A stretch of 64,000 nucleotides of DNA from Desertivirga arenae. Its GTDB lineage: Bacteria > Bacteroidota > Bacteroidia > Sphingobacteriales > Sphingobacteriaceae. The stretch covers positions 62,001 through 126,000 of the forward strand of contig NZ_JAFEWE010000001.1 in assembly GCF_017355785.1 (NCBI RefSeq), written 5' to 3'. Below, one piece after another: positions 50,641-59,910 of this stretch. Under the pieces are notes generated by a model. That model saw only the letters and a program-made list of their open reading frames with translations, did no database searches and was not told where the DNA came from. The translations under genes were made by a program, and so were the position numbers. Each line of letters opens with the position of its first letter. Positions within the stretch are counted from its first letter, which is position 1.

Positions 50641-52584
50641 TTATAAATTCACCTCCATCGTCTCATTAATACGCCCATCCAAGGGCGTTTCTACTTTTTT
50701 AGTTTCCAGCGGATGCTGAATCAGGTCGACGTAGTCCTGTAATGTTCCATCATTCAGGCAGGTCTCAATAATCTTCCTGCCAAGAGGATGAAGGTCGGGA
50801 ACTAAATACTGCTCAAGTTCCTTTTTGAAGAACTCTGTAAGAATTGCAGCTCCTGCATCAAATCCCTCAACTCCGTTATCTTTCTGCTGATCGATCTGAA
50901 GGAAATGCTTTGGCACAATCTGTCCATCAATTTTTAACGATTCCAACGCATAACCTAGCAATGGACATCTGGAAGCAACAAGCGGTTCTTTTTTAAAACT
51001 CACATTGCCTCTTCTTGACAAGTATTCCCTGGCGATCCATTGGCCACTAAATCCTACTTTATAAGCACCGATGTATTGGTTAGGGATAAGGATGTAACGT
51101 GTCAATGGCGTATTCAGGATCTGATCAAGCAGTATATTAGCCTGATCCACCATCAAACCTGTAGCAAAAGGCCAGTAAGACCCAACACCTTCACTTACCA
51201 TTCCTCCTGTTGTACTGGTAACACTCGGGTTAGCATGACCTCGCGGCGCTACCAATCTCCATAGCCAGGCTAGTGCCGGGGGAAGAATGTGAAAAATTCC
51301 TATGATACCATAGCTGGGATTCTCCCTGGTACAAGGGGGAGTACGTATCCCGAAGCTCCGAATATCTATTTCAACTGGTTCGTCGATCGTATTCTCAACA
51401 GACTTTCTTGGCAGGATCACTCTTGGATTTGGGCAGGGTTTACCAGGCGCGTCCAACGTATGTTCCCAGATCAGACAAGTGGAATCAGGTTTTCCGTCCA
51501 TACTCAGGAAAACTAATGGTTCTTTCGGATGGATGGTAGCCCGTTCTATTTCCGGATCTGTTCCGTATTGTGTGATATGATTGATCCTTAGGAACCAGCC
51601 ATATTCAGCATCCTTGATCACTAGCTTTTTATTATTCTGCAAAGATGGAAGGGCAAGAGCCATATCATCCGTTACGGGATGCAATTCAGACTCCTCTTTG
51701 ATTTCTATGTAATACTTCTCCTTGCTTTTTATGTTCACCCCTAATAATAATCGACCGTCCGGTTCACGGTGTGAAGCCGCTGTCATTTCACTTTTGCCAC
51801 CCCCGCTTGCTCCTTCGTGCATGATCGTGAAATCATTTTCATAAGGGGTGATCACTTTTACTGCAGAGGCATGTAAGGTTGTCCAACCCTCTTCTTCGCC
51901 GATATTCAGCAGCACTCCATAAACACCTTTCTTTGCACTTGGTCCGGGATAAAGGTTATAGGCGAACATCTCATGCATTTTATGAAGGCGATTATGAACA
52001 ACAACCTGTTTCCCTGCAAAGTGAGTATGTCTAAAAGGAGGAGCTACATATATAATGGCCCTTGGCTTAAATTCAAAGGTGATCTTACTTCTTGGAATGA
52101 AACCCTGAAGATCAGCCAATCCAGCAGCGAAAAAGCCTGCATTAGCCGGACCAACCATCAAAGCAGGATATCCAGACTCTTCTCCCCCCGCCATAAAAGG
52201 CACAATGATCAGTTCTTCCTGTTGGTCAAGCCAGTCAAATGTTTCCTTTCTTAAACCATCAAATGGAAAGCCATACCGGTCAACAAACTTTGGCTTATCC
52301 GTTGGCCTGTCGTCGGCGATCACCATACAATCCGGATCGCGTCTCCTAAGATATGGATCAGTATAGTTTACTGAAATTCCGTTTTTACACCTTACAACTG
52401 TTGCTTCGATCACCTTACCGATGCCCGGTGTATCATAAACAACTTCATAAATATTTCCATTAATCCTCCCAAGGGAAAGATCAATCAAATCTTCCCTGCT
52501 TTCGGCCAGGATTACCTCTTTAGACTCAAGGATCGCACTTAGTTCATCGGGTAAGACAAGTTTCTTAAAAATTGATTTTTCCAT
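50641..52584 (-). CDS. DUF4914-like large protein with P-loop (PEPCK-like) motif
   Basis: A 647-residue cytosolic protein that I would place in the DUF4914 family from memory. The key feature is GASGGGKSEM (G258-K264), a P-loop variant in the style of the kinase motif of PEP carboxykinases and HPr kinase. Downstream are LLLGVNIKSKEKY and TRENPSYGIIGIFHILPPALAWLWRLVAPRGHANPSV, a conserved block that could hold substrate residues. There are no membrane segments. It stands alone with its own terminator. Nucleotide binding is likely; a specific reaction cannot be named. Confidence 0.7.
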   Translation of the reverse strand: MEKSIFKKLVLPDELSAILESKEVILAESREDLIDLSLGRINGNIYEVVYDTPGIGKVIEATVVRCKNGISVNYTDPYLRRRDPDCMVIADDRPTDKPKFVDRYGFPFDGLRKETFDWLDQQEELIIVPFMAGGEESGYPALMVGPANAGFFAAGLADLQGFIPRSKITFEFKPRAIIYVAPPFRHTHFAGKQVVVHNRLHKMHEMFAYNLYPGPSAKKGVYGVLLNIGEEEGWTTLHASAVKVITPYENDFTIMHEGASGGGKSEMTAASHREPDGRLLLGVNIKSKEKYYIEIKEESELHPVTDDMALALPSLQNNKKLVIKDAEYGWFLRINHITQYGTDPEIERATIHPKEPLVFLSMDGKPDSTCLIWEHTLDAPGKPCPNPRVILPRKSVENTIDEPVEIDIRSFGIRTPPCTRENPSYGIIGIFHILPPALAWLWRLVAPRGHANPSVTSTTGGMVSEGVGSYWPFATGLMVDQANILLDQILNTPLTRYILIPNQYIGAYKVGFSGQWIAREYLSRRGNVSFKKEPLVASRCPLLGYALESLKIDGQIVPKHFLQIDQQKDNGVEGFDAGAAILTEFFKKELEQYLVPDLHPLGRKIIETCLNDGTLQDYVDLIQHPLETKKVETPLDGRINETMEVNL

Positions 52585-52730
52585 TATTAGAGATTATTGA
52601 TCAGGCTGGAAGTCAGGATTTACACTGCTCTTCAATACTCCAATTTTAAGAAAGAACTCAGGTTTAGGAAATGATTTGTATCACCGATAGTTGTGACTTT
52701 AAAAGGGATGATAGAAGGGCTTGCCTCTGT

Positions 52731-53285
52731 TTACCTTAAGAGCACCCATAGACAGTCGTTAACGGTTTTAACAGCCTTGTTATACAGTGCTCTATTTCCT
52801 TTAGTGATCTTTGCCAGCAAATTCTTGCACTCTCTTAAAAAGACAGCAGCAAATTCAGGGTCTTTCTCTGTTATTTCCCGGCAATTATCGATGATGTCGG
52901 CATATTTGATGGTTTGGGCATCAGCACTTGTTTTCTCTATGCGTTCAGCCTCTCTTGCCTTTCTTAATCGCCGGTTCCACTTAGGGTAGTCCTTTTTAAC
53001 AAAAATATCTGTGAGTTCCATCACCAGTTTCAGGGTATAGTCAACTTCATTTTTTTCCATTACGCCATTTAGGAAAACCCTGATCTCCTCCTTTTTGACA
53101 GGGGTGTCTTCCAGAACATCATGCAGAAGAGCGGCTGCCAGGACTGGCAATTTATGATTGTACTCCCTGCACATCTCCGTCACCCTAACAAGATGAAAGA
53201 TATATCGTTCAGGAGAGTATTTTCGCGTTTGTTCTCCGTGTGCTCTCTCAGCAAACCGGCGTACTTGTTCAAGTATTTCTTCCAT
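52731..53285 (-). CDS. HD-domain hydrolase, RelA/SpoT-hydrolase-like (MESH1-type)
   Basis: A 184-residue protein with the HD metal ligands in order: RYIFHLVRV (H), ALLHDVLEDT (HD) and IKYADIIDN (D). This is the pattern of the ppGpp hydrolase domain of SpoT and of small MESH1 hydrolases. There is no synthetase domain and no ACT/TGS region, so if it acts on ppGpp it only degrades it. Bacteroidota also have many HD proteins with other nucleotide substrates, so specificity is tentative. It is divergent from the PhzF gene. Confidence 0.78.
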   Translation of the reverse strand: MEEILEQVRRFAERAHGEQTRKYSPERYIFHLVRVTEMCREYNHKLPVLAAALLHDVLEDTPVKKEEIRVFLNGVMEKNEVDYTLKLVMELTDIFVKKDYPKWNRRLRKAREAERIEKTSADAQTIKYADIIDNCREITEKDPEFAAVFLRECKNLLAKITKGNRALYNKAVKTVNDCLWVLLR

Positions 53286-53383
53286 AGAAGTATGGAGGCA
53301 TATCAGATCTCTCCTTCGATTTAAAGGGTAAAAACATCAAAAAGTTTAGCAGAAAGAAAATTTGCAGATCAAAAGCACAGTAC

Positions 53384-53417
53384 TAAACAATTAGGAGAAA
53401 ATTCCTTTAATTGTTTA
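53384..53417. promoter_or_regulatory. Operator-like inverted repeat upstream of phzF-type gene
   Basis: A perfect 10-bp inverted repeat, TAAACAATTA (53384-53393) with TAATTGTTTA (53408-53417), 14-bp apart, extended inside by GGA/TCC. It lies just upstream of a -7 element TAGATTTG (53423-53430) and would overlap the -33 region. This is the expected place for a repressor site. Confidence 0.5.
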
Positions 53418-53422
53418 ATAAA

Positions 53423-53430
53423 TAGATTTG
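53423..53430 (+). promoter_or_regulatory. -7 element of phzF-type gene
   Basis: TAGATTTG fits TAnnTTTG and lies 12 nt before the ATG at 53443, implying a very short 5' leader. The -33 position has no clear TTG. Confidence 0.5.
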
Positions 53431-53442
53431 TAAATTGCACGT

Positions 53443-54228
53443 ATGACTTTACCCATATACCAGGCTGATGCTTTCACGGATAAACTATTTGGCGGTAATC
53501 CAGCTGCTATCTGCCCATTGGAACAATGGTTGCCAGAACCAGTGATGCAAAAAATTGCAGCAGAGAATAATCTTGCAGAAACTGCTTTTTTTGTTCCGGA
53601 AGGCGAGGGATATAAATTAAGATGGTTCACTCCTGAGATGGAGATCGACCTCTGCGGGCATGCAACGCTTGCTTCCGCCCATATACTTTTTACAGAGCTT
53701 GGTTACTCAAAAGATATCATCCATTTTCACACACTAAAGGCGGGAACTTTAATTGTTAGTCGCAATGACGACCTTTATACCCTGGATTTTCCTTCCCGTG
53801 TACCTGAACTGGCGGAGGCTCCTCCAGAACTGATTGAAGCACTTGGGGCAGGTTCTCCTGTTGAAACACATAAGTCGAGGGATTACATGCTAATCTACGA
53901 GACAGAGGAGCAAATTGCTTCCATCCAGCCTGATTTTAACGCTTTAGCTAAAATTGATGCCATCGGAATTATCGTCACTGCGCCAGGAAACCACAGTGAC
54001 TTTGTTTCCAGGATGTTTGCACCAGCTGCAGGTATACCAGAGGATCCCGTAACCGGGTCTGCACATTGTAACTTAATACCTTATTGGGCTGAGAGACTTG
54101 GGAAAGCTAAACTCCATGCTTTTCAGATATCAGCCAGAAGAGGGGAACTATGGTGCGAGCTGAAAGGCGACCGGGTGCTGATGTCTGGGAAGGCTGTAAC
54201 TTATTTGAAGGGAGAGATCTTTGTATAA
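53443..54228 (+). CDS. PhzF-family isomerase-like protein
   Basis: A 261-residue protein of the PhzF/DapF-like fold, two similar halves. The catalytic glutamate E46 lies in ENNLAETAFF. DLCGHATLASAH and the late DPVTGSAHCNLIPYW are the family signatures. PhzF isomerises a phenazine precursor, but most homologues outside phenazine clusters have no known substrate. No phenazine genes are nearby. Preceded by an operator-like palindrome. Confidence 0.9.
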   Translation: MTLPIYQADAFTDKLFGGNPAAICPLEQWLPEPVMQKIAAENNLAETAFFVPEGEGYKLRWFTPEMEIDLCGHATLASAHILFTELGYSKDIIHFHTLKAGTLIVSRNDDLYTLDFPSRVPELAEAPPELIEALGAGSPVETHKSRDYMLIYETEEQIASIQPDFNALAKIDAIGIIVTAPGNHSDFVSRMFAPAAGIPEDPVTGSAHCNLIPYWAERLGKAKLHAFQISARRGELWCELKGDRVLMSGKAVTYLKGEIFV

Positions 54229-54255
54229 GATCTCCTGTCCTCCCTAAAATCCTTT

Positions 54256-54954
54256 CTACTCCCACCTATAGGTGATCCCAACCCTCCATATATCCAAACT
54301 TCTAAAATCCTTCTTGTTTGATTGGATCTGGTAAGTGCTCATATAAGCGGGAGTAAGGTAAAATTCTTCAAATAGTTTAAACTGTAATCCTATTTGAAGG
54401 CGGTTCTGATCAAATTTATTAAGGTCATTAAGTTCCTTACCAAAGTTTATCATCGGTTCATCGGAAATAAAAACATAGCCTTTTTGCTTTTTTAAAATCG
54501 GCGCCTGCACCTGAAACTGGTAGCGTAAGCGGTAATTGTAACGCGTGCTTCTATCATCCCTCTGAAAGCGTTCTTCCAATCGCAGGCGGTGACTGAACCT
54601 TAAGAATCTATATTTGTGGGCAACTGCCAACTGTTGCCAGGGCCTGTTCTCCCTTCTTGTTCCCGAATTTGTAAAATATTCGGAGTAGGCATATCCCGCA
54701 GATGCCGAAAAGAAACTATTAAGCTGATGATTAACCCCTATCCGTCCTATCCACTGCACTTTCTCGTTAAAATCATCATACCGGTCAGAATAATCTGCAG
54801 AAACAGACCAAAGCGAATCAACGGGAACCTGAAGATAATACTGAGGCCAGAACTCCACCCCTTTGTCAATTAATTTTTGCGCTTTTGCCGAAAAGACAAA
54901 AGCTATCATTACTTGTAAAACTACAAGCTCTTTGCTTCTTAATAAAAAACGCAT
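54256..54954 (-). CDS. DUF2490-type outer-membrane-like protein
   Basis: A 232-residue exported protein with a signal peptide (about 1-25, ending FSAKAQ). The mature part consists of alternating strands with many aromatic residues: FWPQYYLQVPVDSLWSVSADYSDRYDD, RIGVNHQLNSFFSASAGYAYSEYF, HRLRLEERFQRDDRSTRYNYRLRYQFQ and a final WRVGITYRWE. This matches DUF2490 proteins, predicted small outer-membrane barrels of unknown function. It overlaps the preceding gene on the same strand by 1 nt, so the two are cotranscribed. Confidence 0.8.
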   Translation of the reverse strand: MRFLLRSKELVVLQVMIAFVFSAKAQKLIDKGVEFWPQYYLQVPVDSLWSVSADYSDRYDDFNEKVQWIGRIGVNHQLNSFFSASAGYAYSEYFTNSGTRRENRPWQQLAVAHKYRFLRFSHRLRLEERFQRDDRSTRYNYRLRYQFQVQAPILKKQKGYVFISDEPMINFGKELNDLNKFDQNRLQIGLQFKLFEEFYLTPAYMSTYQIQSNKKDFRSLDIWRVGITYRWE

Positions 54955-55445
54955 TAAAACTTTGGACGATTTAAAATAGCTTCAGCAATTACAGCACTCC
55001 TCATATCGAATTCAACCGGGTTTTCCACTTCAGGTATCGAAACCTCCCCATGCTTATGAGTTCTGTGAATTTTCCGGTTAGCTTTAATTTCTTCAGCTGG
55101 GATCTCAGGATTATAACCTTCTCTCGCTATCTGCATTTCTTTGTTAGATAGCTCATTAACTTTAGGCTCATACTCTTTGCTGTTCCGCTTCTCCCGTTGG
55201 TAAAGATGTTTGTATTTAGGTTCGTAAGGATTATTCGTATCAGTTACTTCTTCAATAAGGAAAGGTTGAGGAACATTTGCAGGCGCCGCAGCCTGACGTC
55301 GCTTAGAATCTACAGATCTCTTTTCAGAAGTTCCAGACTTAGCCGGATTTCTCTTCCGGGCTTTCTCCTGCTCTTTGCTGAAATTTGACCAGACCTTATA
55401 AATAAACAAGGCAATTCCAATCAGAAAAGGAATAAAGTTTTCCAT
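54954..55445 (-). CDS. Membrane-anchored hypothetical protein
   Basis: A 163-residue protein. One N-terminal membrane helix (about 3-20) is followed by a long, very polar segment rich in Lys, Glu, Arg and Pro (about 24-130) that looks disordered. A short more ordered end (PVEFDMRSAVIAEAILNRPKF) follows. The NLSNKEMQIAREGYNPE part has no match I recognise. The lysine-rich composition suggests the tail lies in the cytoplasm. It is the first gene of a pair with the DUF2490 gene and is divergent from smc. Confidence 0.65.
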   Translation of the reverse strand: MENFIPFLIGIALFIYKVWSNFSKEQEKARKRNPAKSGTSEKRSVDSKRRQAAAPANVPQPFLIEEVTDTNNPYEPKYKHLYQREKRNSKEYEPKVNELSNKEMQIAREGYNPEIPAEEIKANRKIHRTHKHGEVSIPEVENPVEFDMRSAVIAEAILNRPKF

Positions 55446-55564
55446 AATTTACAAGTTACAAACATCCACAAAAAAGCCCGTAATTTTCTCCCTAAATTTA
55501 ATTAAATACCATAACTTGGTGATCTTTTTTTAGAAGAGTAAGGGATAGAACCTGTTGAGAAAAA

Positions 55565-58500
55565 ATGCAATTAAACAGACTGGAAATTAAGGGCTTTAAG
55601 AGCTTTGGAGATAAAATCACGATTCATTTTAACGAAGGGGTAACGGCAATTGTGGGACCAAATGGATGCGGAAAGTCCAATGTTGTTGATGCCATAAGAT
55701 GGGTTTTGGGAGAGCAAAGCACCCGTATGCTTCGCTCTGAAAAGATGGAAAACATCATTTTCAACGGAACCAAAACCAGGAAACCAGCACAACTAGCTGA
55801 GGTTTCACTGACGTTCGACAATAACAAAAACATCCTTCCCACGGACTTTACGCAGGTAACTATTACCCGTAAACTTTACCGCAGCGGCGAAAGTGAGTAC
55901 CGTCTGAATGATGTACAGTGCCGTTTAAAAGATATTACCGACCTTTTCCTCGACACCGGTATCGGTGCCGATTCTTACTCCATCATAGAGTTAAAGATGA
56001 TCGATGAGATCATTGCAAATAAAGAAGGCTCAAGAAGGGTTCTTTTTGAAGAAGCTTCAGGTATTTCCAAATATAAGCTTAGAAAGAAGCAGACACTTTC
56101 ACGACTTAAAGAGACAGAGGGTGATTTGAGCCGTGTAGAAGATCTGTTATTTGAGATCGAGAAAAATCTGAAAACCCTCGAAAATCAGGCAAAAAAAGCA
56201 GAGCGTTATTATAAGCTAAAAGAGCAATATCGTGCACTGAGTGTAACATTAGCAGCCTTTAGGATCGTTGGATTTAGGAATTCCCTGGAAAGCCTTGAAC
56301 AACAGGAACAATCGCATGAGAATCAGAAATCGGCTTTGGTTACCGAAATTGAAAAGCTTGAAGAAGCGATCAAGCAGTATAAAACAGACAATATTACCAA
56401 AGAAAAGAATTTAGGAGCACAGCAAAAGGCGACAAATGAGTTTACTGCCAAGATCAGAGCCTACGAGAGTGAGAAGAAAATAAAGAACGAGCAACTGCGT
56501 CACTTACAGGATAAAGAGGCGCGTTTAACAGATGAACTCGAGAAAGACAAAACGCAGTTAAATAACGTTCTTTATAATATCAAAAGACTAAATGAAGAAC
56601 AGTTACAGGAATCTCAACAGTTTGAAAGTGTAAAAAACAGTCTTGCAGATAAAAAGGAAGAACTGGATGAGTTGAAGATCCAGCAACAAACTACAAAGAA
56701 CAAATTAGATCTCCTGGTTAAAGAAAATAATGAGATCCAAAACCAGCTTTATAAGATTGAAAAAGATGTTGCTGTTCTGAACATCCAGAAAGACGCACTT
56801 CTACAGGAGAGTAACCGTAACCTGGCAGATACAGCGTCAAAGGAAACCGAACTTAATGAATTTAATAAAGCGATAAATGAATTGGAGGCAAAAGCAGAAC
56901 AAAAGCAAAAAGAGCTTGGTGAGCTTTTAGCCTTTGAAGAAGACCTTACTCAGCAGATTCAGTTTACCGAGGAAACAATAGCGAAATATAAAGACAAGGT
57001 ATCATCGGAGTCCCGGAAGCTGGACGCTAAACAGAATGAGTATAACCTTACCAAATCCCTTGTAGATAATCTGGAAGGTTTTCCTGAATCTATCCGTTTC
57101 CTTAAAAAGAACGCGGGGTGGACTAAGCAAACTCCTTTGTTCTCTGACGTATTGTTCTGTAAAGAAGACTATCGTGTAGCAATAGAGAATTATCTGGAAC
57201 CCGTAATGAACCATTACGTGGTGGAAACACAACAGGACGCAGTTCAGGCCATTCGTCTATTGAGCGACTCGTCAAAAGGAAGATCGAACTTCTTCGTTTT
57301 AGAAGCGCTGAACAAAACCCCAGAGCCCGCGAAACTGGACCTTGTGGCTGATAATTTAATTCCTGCGCTTAGTATCATTGATGTTGATGCTAAATACGGT
57401 AAACTTTGTCGCCAGTTATTGAACAACGTTTATATCCTTACTTCGGGAGATGATGAAGAGCTGAATAACCTGATGCCTGAGAACAATATCGTGATACTTA
57501 GCGGGAGCGGGAAGTTCACCAAGAGCCGTATCAGTATGGCTGGCGGTTCTGTAGGCTTATTTGAGGGTAAACGTATCGGCCGGGCTAAAAATCTTGAAAT
57601 ACTTGCGAAGGAAATCAAATCCCTTGAAGCAGAAATAGGAAATCTAAAGTCTTCTATAGAGCAGGAGACTCAAAAACTTCAGACTTTAAAAACTTCTTCC
57701 CGGAAACCAGATATCCAACTCCTGCAGCAAGAAACCAACCGTTTTGGAAATGAACTGATCTCACTGAAGACCCGCCAGGAGCAGTATTTAGCCTTTATAA
57801 GGAATAGTCAGAACCGTAAACAGGATATAGAGACAAAGATCGCTGCAATCACGGCAGAAATAGCCGAGTCTGAACCGCTTCTTGCAGGTCTGGAAAAACG
57901 GATGAAGGAGATGGCCGATGAATTGCGTGACCAACAAAGTTCCTATACAGAACTTACTGAGTTGGTGACGGAGAAATCGACTGCTTTTAACCAGGAGAAT
58001 ATCCGGTTTCACCAGCAGCAAAATAAGGTTTCTAACATTGAAAAAGACCTTGACTACCGGGATACGCAGCAGCAAGCTTTAGACCAGAGGATAGCAACAA
58101 ACAGCGTAGAACTTGAAAAAGTAAAGACAGAAATCGCAGATACAGTACAGCACGTTGACCATAATGATGAGGGCTTGCTGGAAATGTATGCTCAAAAAGA
58201 AGAACTGGAAAAGGGTGTACGCGAAGCTGAGCAGGATTATTTTGCTTCCCGCGGTATGATAACGGAGACGGAAAACAATATCGCCACGTTAAGAAGGAAT
58301 AAAGAAAATGCCGATTTCATTTCAAACGAGATAAAGGATAAAAAAACAAGTCTTCGCCTGGAGCTGAATGGCTTAAAAGAACGCCTCTCAGTGGAATTTA
58401 ATATCGATATCGCTGATCTTTTTGATACGGAGATCCCTGAAGGAGAAAGTGAAACAGACCTTAAAATTCAAACAGATCGACTGAAAAAGCAGCTTGAAGA

Positions 58501-59107
58501 ATTTGGAGCGATCAATTCCACTGCTATGGAGGCTTACCGCGAAATGAATGAGCGCTATACCTTCATTATGAATCAGAAGAAAGACCTTCAGGAAGCTAAA
58601 TTAGCCCTTCTGCAAACGATCAAAGAAATTGATGACAGTGCGCAGGATAAATTCATGAATGCATTTCTAAGTGTTCGTGAAAACTTTATCAGGGTCTTCA
58701 GATCGTTGTTTAACGAAGAAGACAGCTGCGATTTGATCCTGGATAATCCTGAAAACCCATTAGAGTCTGATATCGATATTATAGCACGACCAAAAGGAAA
58801 ACGTCCGCTATCTATCAATCAGCTTTCAGGTGGAGAAAAAACGCTTACAGCAACAGCTTTACTGTTTTCGCTGTACCTGCTAAAGCCTGCACCGTTCTGT
58901 ATTTTTGACGAGGTGGATGCTCCTTTAGATGATACAAATATCGACAAGTTCAATAATATCATCAGGACGTTCTCTGATGAGTCCCAATTTATTATTGTTT
59001 CACATAATAAGCGTACCATCGCAAGTACGGATATTATTTACGGTGTTACAATGGTTGAGCAAGGTATTTCAAGGGTAGTAGCAGTAGACATGCGTGAAAT
59101 GGCTTGA
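55565..59107 (+). CDS. smc: Chromosome segregation ATPase SMC
   Basis: A 1180-residue SMC protein. The N-terminal ATPase half has Walker A GPNGCGKSN (31-39, K37) and NVVDAIRWVLGEQS. Coiled coil 1 (about 165-490) leads to the hinge (about 500-665, including GFPESIRFLKKNAGWTKQTPLFSDVLFCKEDY and AGGSVGLFEG). Coiled coil 2 follows, and the C-terminal half has the ABC signature LSGGEKTLTATALLFSLYLLKPAPF and Walker B CIFDEVDAPLDDTN. It condenses and organises DNA with ScpA/ScpB, which are not in this window. Length is normal. A long terminator follows. Confidence 0.97.
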   Translation: MQLNRLEIKGFKSFGDKITIHFNEGVTAIVGPNGCGKSNVVDAIRWVLGEQSTRMLRSEKMENIIFNGTKTRKPAQLAEVSLTFDNNKNILPTDFTQVTITRKLYRSGESEYRLNDVQCRLKDITDLFLDTGIGADSYSIIELKMIDEIIANKEGSRRVLFEEASGISKYKLRKKQTLSRLKETEGDLSRVEDLLFEIEKNLKTLENQAKKAERYYKLKEQYRALSVTLAAFRIVGFRNSLESLEQQEQSHENQKSALVTEIEKLEEAIKQYKTDNITKEKNLGAQQKATNEFTAKIRAYESEKKIKNEQLRHLQDKEARLTDELEKDKTQLNNVLYNIKRLNEEQLQESQQFESVKNSLADKKEELDELKIQQQTTKNKLDLLVKENNEIQNQLYKIEKDVAVLNIQKDALLQESNRNLADTASKETELNEFNKAINELEAKAEQKQKELGELLAFEEDLTQQIQFTEETIAKYKDKVSSESRKLDAKQNEYNLTKSLVDNLEGFPESIRFLKKNAGWTKQTPLFSDVLFCKEDYRVAIENYLEPVMNHYVVETQQDAVQAIRLLSDSSKGRSNFFVLEALNKTPEPAKLDLVADNLIPALSIIDVDAKYGKLCRQLLNNVYILTSGDDEELNNLMPENNIVILSGSGKFTKSRISMAGGSVGLFEGKRIGRAKNLEILAKEIKSLEAEIGNLKSSIEQETQKLQTLKTSSRKPDIQLLQQETNRFGNELISLKTRQEQYLAFIRNSQNRKQDIETKIAAITAEIAESEPLLAGLEKRMKEMADELRDQQSSYTELTELVTEKSTAFNQENIRFHQQQNKVSNIEKDLDYRDTQQQALDQRIATNSVELEKVKTEIADTVQHVDHNDEGLLEMYAQKEELEKGVREAEQDYFASRGMITETENNIATLRRNKENADFISNEIKDKKTSLRLELNGLKERLSVEFNIDIADLFDTEIPEGESETDLKIQTDRLKKQLEEFGAINSTAMEAYREMNERYTFIMNQKKDLQEAKLALLQTIKEIDDSAQDKFMNAFLSVRENFIRVFRSLFNEEDSCDLILDNPENPLESDIDIIARPKGKRPLSINQLSGGEKTLTATALLFSLYLLKPAPFCIFDEVDAPLDDTNIDKFNNIIRTFSDESQFIIVSHNKRTIASTDIIYGVTMVEQGISRVVAVDMREMA

Positions 59108-59121
59108 TCGTGCTAAAACAA

Positions 59122-59170
59122 CTATAATAGAAATGGCCTCAGATAAACGCTGAGGCCATTTCTATTATAG
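59122..59170 (+). terminator. Very long perfect hairpin after smc
   Basis: A 21-bp perfect stem (59122-59142 with 59150-59170) with a 7-nt loop, 14 nt after the smc stop. It has T-rich right-arm sequence but no separate T-run. The stem is longer than normal for an intrinsic terminator, but the location fits. Confidence 0.75.
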
Positions 59171-59411
59171 CACTAAATTATTTCGCTGGATTTACTCCCT
59201 GTAGTCATTTGAACCTTCCCTTAACCCAGGGACCATGAACACTTTCACTCATGGAATAGAAATTCTTTTCCGGGAACTGGATGTACACTTATAATGGTAG
59301 CACAACTTTAATAAAAACTAAAGACATTATTTATCTGAAAAAATAAAATTTGTTGTAACGGAAGAAATAGCCTTGCGTCTATTATACAAAACCAACCCAA
59401 CAACAAAAGAT

Positions 59412-59837
59412 ATGAAAACGCTAAAGACTCTCCTAACCGCATTTTTAATGGTGATCACCATTGGAACTTTTGCTGACGAGCTTAACACTTCTAACAAATT
59501 AAGCATTGATTACGCTCTTAAAAGTTATTTAGACGCTGTAAGTGAAGGAAAGATTAAAGGCTTTGCAGATGTGCTAGATGGTGACGTAAAATTTACGGTG
59601 ACCCGAGGTGAAAAAATTGTGAACTATTCAAAATCAGAGATGTTATCATCTTTGAAGTCATCAGAAGGAGTAAAGCAAAATTGTACTACAGAGTACGCTA
59701 TTGTTGAACAAAATTCAACTCAAACAATTGTAAGGGTAACACAGAAATACGAAGAATTTACGCGTATTAATTTTGTAACATTTAACAACACATCTAAAGG
59801 CTGGAAGATTACGAATGTGTCCAGTTCTTTTAGTTAA
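59412..59837 (+). CDS. Exported NTF2-like/lumazine-binding-type protein
   Basis: A 141-residue protein from ATG 59412; an upstream in-frame start at 59373 would add 13 polar residues before the signal peptide and is less likely. Signal peptide about 1-22 (ending FADE). The mature part begins LSIDYALKSYLDAVSEGKIKGFADVLDGDVKFTVTRGEKIVNYSKSEML, matching the nuclear-transport-factor-2/SnoaL-like fold of Bacteroidota 'putative lumazine-binding' proteins. Probably a periplasmic ligand-binding protein. No partner is evident. The gene ends at a bidirectional terminator. Confidence 0.78.
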   Translation: MKTLKTLLTAFLMVITIGTFADELNTSNKLSIDYALKSYLDAVSEGKIKGFADVLDGDVKFTVTRGEKIVNYSKSEMLSSLKSSEGVKQNCTTEYAIVEQNSTQTIVRVTQKYEEFTRINFVTFNNTSKGWKITNVSSSFS

Positions 59838-59862
59838 GATATTATTTGGTTATAGTTGAGAA

Positions 59863-59893
59863 AAAGGAGTCACTGATCTTTCAGGACTCCTTT
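59863..59893. terminator. Bidirectional terminator between NTF2-like gene and parE
   Basis: A 9-bp stem AAAGGAGTC (59863-59871) with GACTCCTTT (59885-59893), extended internally by CTGA/TCAG. A-runs flank the left and T-rich bases the right. Confidence 0.85.
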
Positions 59894-59910
59894 CTTATTT
59901 TATAGTATTC

